A DNA stretch of 6,601 nt, from assembly GCA_011523195.1 (NCBI GenBank), contig WTHH01000127.1, forward strand, positions 1-6,601, given 5' to 3'. Made by a program: the position numbers and the translations under genes. Shown here in pieces: positions 5,691-6,601 of the stretch; the stretch's first letter is position 1; the number at the start of each line of letters is the position of its first letter. The stretch is from Verrucomicrobiales bacterium (lineage in GTDB: Bacteria; Verrucomicrobiota; Verrucomicrobiia; Limisphaerales; UBA1096). The notes below the pieces were generated by a model that saw nothing but the letters and a program-made list of their open reading frames with translations, was not told the origin of the DNA and searched no databases.

Positions 5691-6128
5691 CTACTCCTTC
5701 ACCGTGATGGTGATTTTCTTAGAGATCACCGGCGGATCGTGTGCGAGGTGGATCCAGTCGCCCAGTACAAGCTGCAGCGTGTGCTTGCCGGGAGGCAGCT
5801 CAAGGGTGACCTCAGTCTGGCCGCCGCCGAAGTGACGGATTTTTTCCGTAGCTGCCAACGGAATTTCAAGGTTTGGCAGTTTTTCCGTGTCGATCAATAG
5901 GTGATGGTGGCCGGTGTTTTCCTTGTCGATTCCGGCCGGAGCCACGCCCATGCCCCTGAGGCCGAAGCGCACGGTGAACTTTTTACCGACGGTTTTGCCG
6001 TCCTTGGGTGAGATGATGTACGCTTTAGCGCCCTTAGGCGACTTGCGTTTTTCGAGTTTATCCGCAGCGACCGCCGATGTGAGCAGACCGCCAAAGACCA
6101 TCGCCGAGAGAAAAATACGTAGTGTCAT
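5691..6128 (-). CDS. Small secreted DUF4399 protein
   Basis: The 145-residue product starts with a signal peptide (MTLRIFLSAMVFGGLLTSAVAA), giving a mature domain of about 120 residues. The mature part is a complete DUF4399 domain: PKDGKTV (41-47), FGLRGMGVAPAG (55-66), TGHHHLLID (72-80), HFGGGQTEVTLELPPGKHTLQLVLGD (99-124, conserved through to GD) and HDPPVISKKI (130-139). The function of DUF4399 is unknown; it is a single beta-rich exported domain, and its three consecutive His at 74-76 are typical of the family. The frame stays open upstream to 6293, but ATG 6128 is chosen because it begins the signal peptide. No Shine-Dalgarno precedes it; the bases before ATG are CCTCCTGGTT, the reverse of what is expected. 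It is divergent from the DciA-like gene and followed by its own terminator, so it is probably monocistronic. Confidence 0.88.
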   Translation of the reverse strand: MTLRIFLSAMVFGGLLTSAVAADKLEKRKSPKGAKAYIISPKDGKTVGKKFTVRFGLRGMGVAPAGIDKENTGHHHLLIDTEKLPNLEIPLAATEKIRHFGGGQTEVTLELPPGKHTLQLVLGDWIHLAHDPPVISKKITITVKE

Positions 6129-6138
6129 AACCAGGAGG

Positions 6139-6167
6139 ATTCTCCGGCGAGTCGTTTCCACTGGCAA
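6139..6167 (-). promoter_or_regulatory. Candidate sigma-70-type promoter for the DUF4399 gene
   Basis: On the minus strand TTGCCA (6167-6162) is separated by exactly 17 bases from GAGAAT (6144-6139), giving 5 of 6 and 4 of 6 matches to consensus. Only 10 bases separate the -10 element from ATG 6128, so the predicted transcript would have a 5' leader of a few bases. This agrees with the lack of a Shine-Dalgarno. Confidence 0.3.
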
Positions 6168-6192
6168 GCTGAATCGAAACCACGTTTCCCGA

Positions 6193-6221
6193 TTGACTCC
6201 GAAAGTGATGGCCCTTTTTAT
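6193..6221 (+). promoter_or_regulatory. Candidate sigma-70-type promoter for the DciA-like gene
   Basis: TTGACT (6193-6198) and TTTTAT (6216-6221) are separated by exactly 17 bases, with 5 of 6 and 4 of 6 matches to consensus. The start codon at 6236 follows 14 bases after the -10 element, so the transcript leader would be about 8 bases, too short for a Shine-Dalgarno, and none is seen. Confidence 0.35.
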
Positions 6222-6235
6222 CGGTGGCCTGCGAC

Positions 6236-6601
6236 ATGCCGTTGCCACCCTTCCAACGCCGTTATCGTAAACGAACCCGCCGCCTTGGTCCAAAGGATCA
6301 GGTGTTGAGGGATTGGCGCGGCCTCGATGTCGGCCCGCTGGAAAAGGCCCACGCCAATCGGGCCGTCAACGCCGAGGCCGTTGTCAAGAGCGTGCTGGGC
6401 TCGCTGAAACTCGAACAGCGCCGCGCCGAGACGGAGATCGTGAAAGTGTGGAACCAGACGATCGACCCGGCTGTCACGGAGCACGCCCAGCCTTCCGGCA
6501 TCCACAAGGGCACGCTGTTCGTCTCGGTCGATTCCAGCGTCTGGCTGGACGAGATCGTGCGCTATCGTCGGCACGAAATCCTGAAGCGCCTGCAGCTCGC
6601 G
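6236..6601 (+). CDS. dciA: DUF721 / DciA-like protein, N-terminal part (3' truncated by the window edge)
   Basis: 122 codons run open to the right edge. After a basic N-terminus (PFQRRYRKRTRRL, residues 5-17) comes the DUF721 domain. VVKSVLGSLKLEQRRAE (49-65) is followed by VWNQTIDPAVTEHAQP, then HKGTLFVSVDSSVW and a helix with RRHEILKRL. This fits the family pattern of Val-Trp, His-Ala-x-Pro, Gly-x-Leu-x-Val and Ser-Ser-x-Trp. DciA is the widespread ancestral loader of the replicative helicase DnaB in bacteria that lack DnaC or DnaI. The Arg/Lys-rich N-terminus is consistent with nucleic-acid binding (inference). ATG 6236 is the first start after an in-frame stop at 6206-6208; GTG 6224 is an alternative. 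The gene is probably cytoplasmic housekeeping, unlike its exported neighbours. DUF721 proteins are divergent and a few may do other things, so the symbol is a family-level call. Confidence 0.78.
   Translation, partial: MPLPPFQRRYRKRTRRLGPKDQVLRDWRGLDVGPLEKAHANRAVNAEAVVKSVLGSLKLEQRRAETEIVKVWNQTIDPAVTEHAQPSGIHKGTLFVSVDSSVWLDEIVRYRRHEILKRLQLA

Noticed and set aside
6129..6293. Extension of the DUF4399 protein upstream to 6293
   Set aside because: The 55 extra residues have no domain and precede a clear signal peptide starting at ATG 6128. They would also overlap the start of the divergent DciA-like gene.
1..6601. CRISPR arrays, tRNA or rRNA genes, transposases, attachment sites
   Set aside because: Reading both strands, I saw no regularly spaced direct repeats, cloverleaf-like segments, transposase motifs or terminal inverted repeats.

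Overview
The window is GC-rich, has tight gene spacing, and reads as a chromosomal segment of a PVC-superphylum bacterium. Verrucomicrobiota is my first guess, with Planctomycetota or Lentisphaerota as alternatives. This rests on the gene families: a Tat-exported Gfo/Idh/MocA oxidoreductase, a Tat-signal DUF1501 protein and a secreted DUF6807 ('PmoA'-named) protein are all strongly expanded in those phyla. No phage, insertion-sequence, CRISPR or RNA gene is visible.

Layout. (i) 2-319 (+) is the C-terminal end of a probable blade-repeat/lectin-like protein, whose stop overlaps the start of (ii) 316-1263 (+), a secreted alpha/beta hydrolase with a complete Ser-Asp-His triad. (iii) 1264-1399 is a leader with several hairpins and a 16-bp perfect palindrome. 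(iv) 1400-2851 (+) is a Tat-signal Gfo/Idh/MocA oxidoreductase. (v) 2852-2935 is a strong terminator-like hairpin placed directly before a consensus Shine-Dalgarno. (vi) 2936-4285 (+) is a DUF1501 protein. (vii) 4286-4384 is a convergent gap with a 32-bp perfect palindrome acting as a bidirectional terminator. (viii) 4385-5593 (-) is a secreted DUF6807 protein. (ix) 5594-5690 holds a minus-strand terminator. (x) 5691-6128 (-) is a small secreted DUF4399 protein. (xi) 6129-6235 is a divergent promoter gap. (xii) 6236-6601 (+) is the N-terminal part of a DUF721/DciA-like protein.

Five or six of the seven proteins appear exported. A hydrolase, a periplasmic-type sugar oxidoreductase, a DUF1501 protein and a DUF6807 protein would fit polysaccharide or sugar-derivative processing in the periplasm, but no substrate can be read from the sequence. 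The DciA-like gene is probably an unrelated housekeeping neighbour.

The most distinctive non-coding signal is a short palindromic core, CTTGGCCA[A/G]G. It occurs five times, always in a gap that follows a gene's 3' end, never inside a coding region, and not in the one gap that contains only 5' ends. It forms the stems of the intrinsic terminators here and looks like a lineage-specific terminator or dispersed palindrome family. No entirely new multi-gene system is evident.
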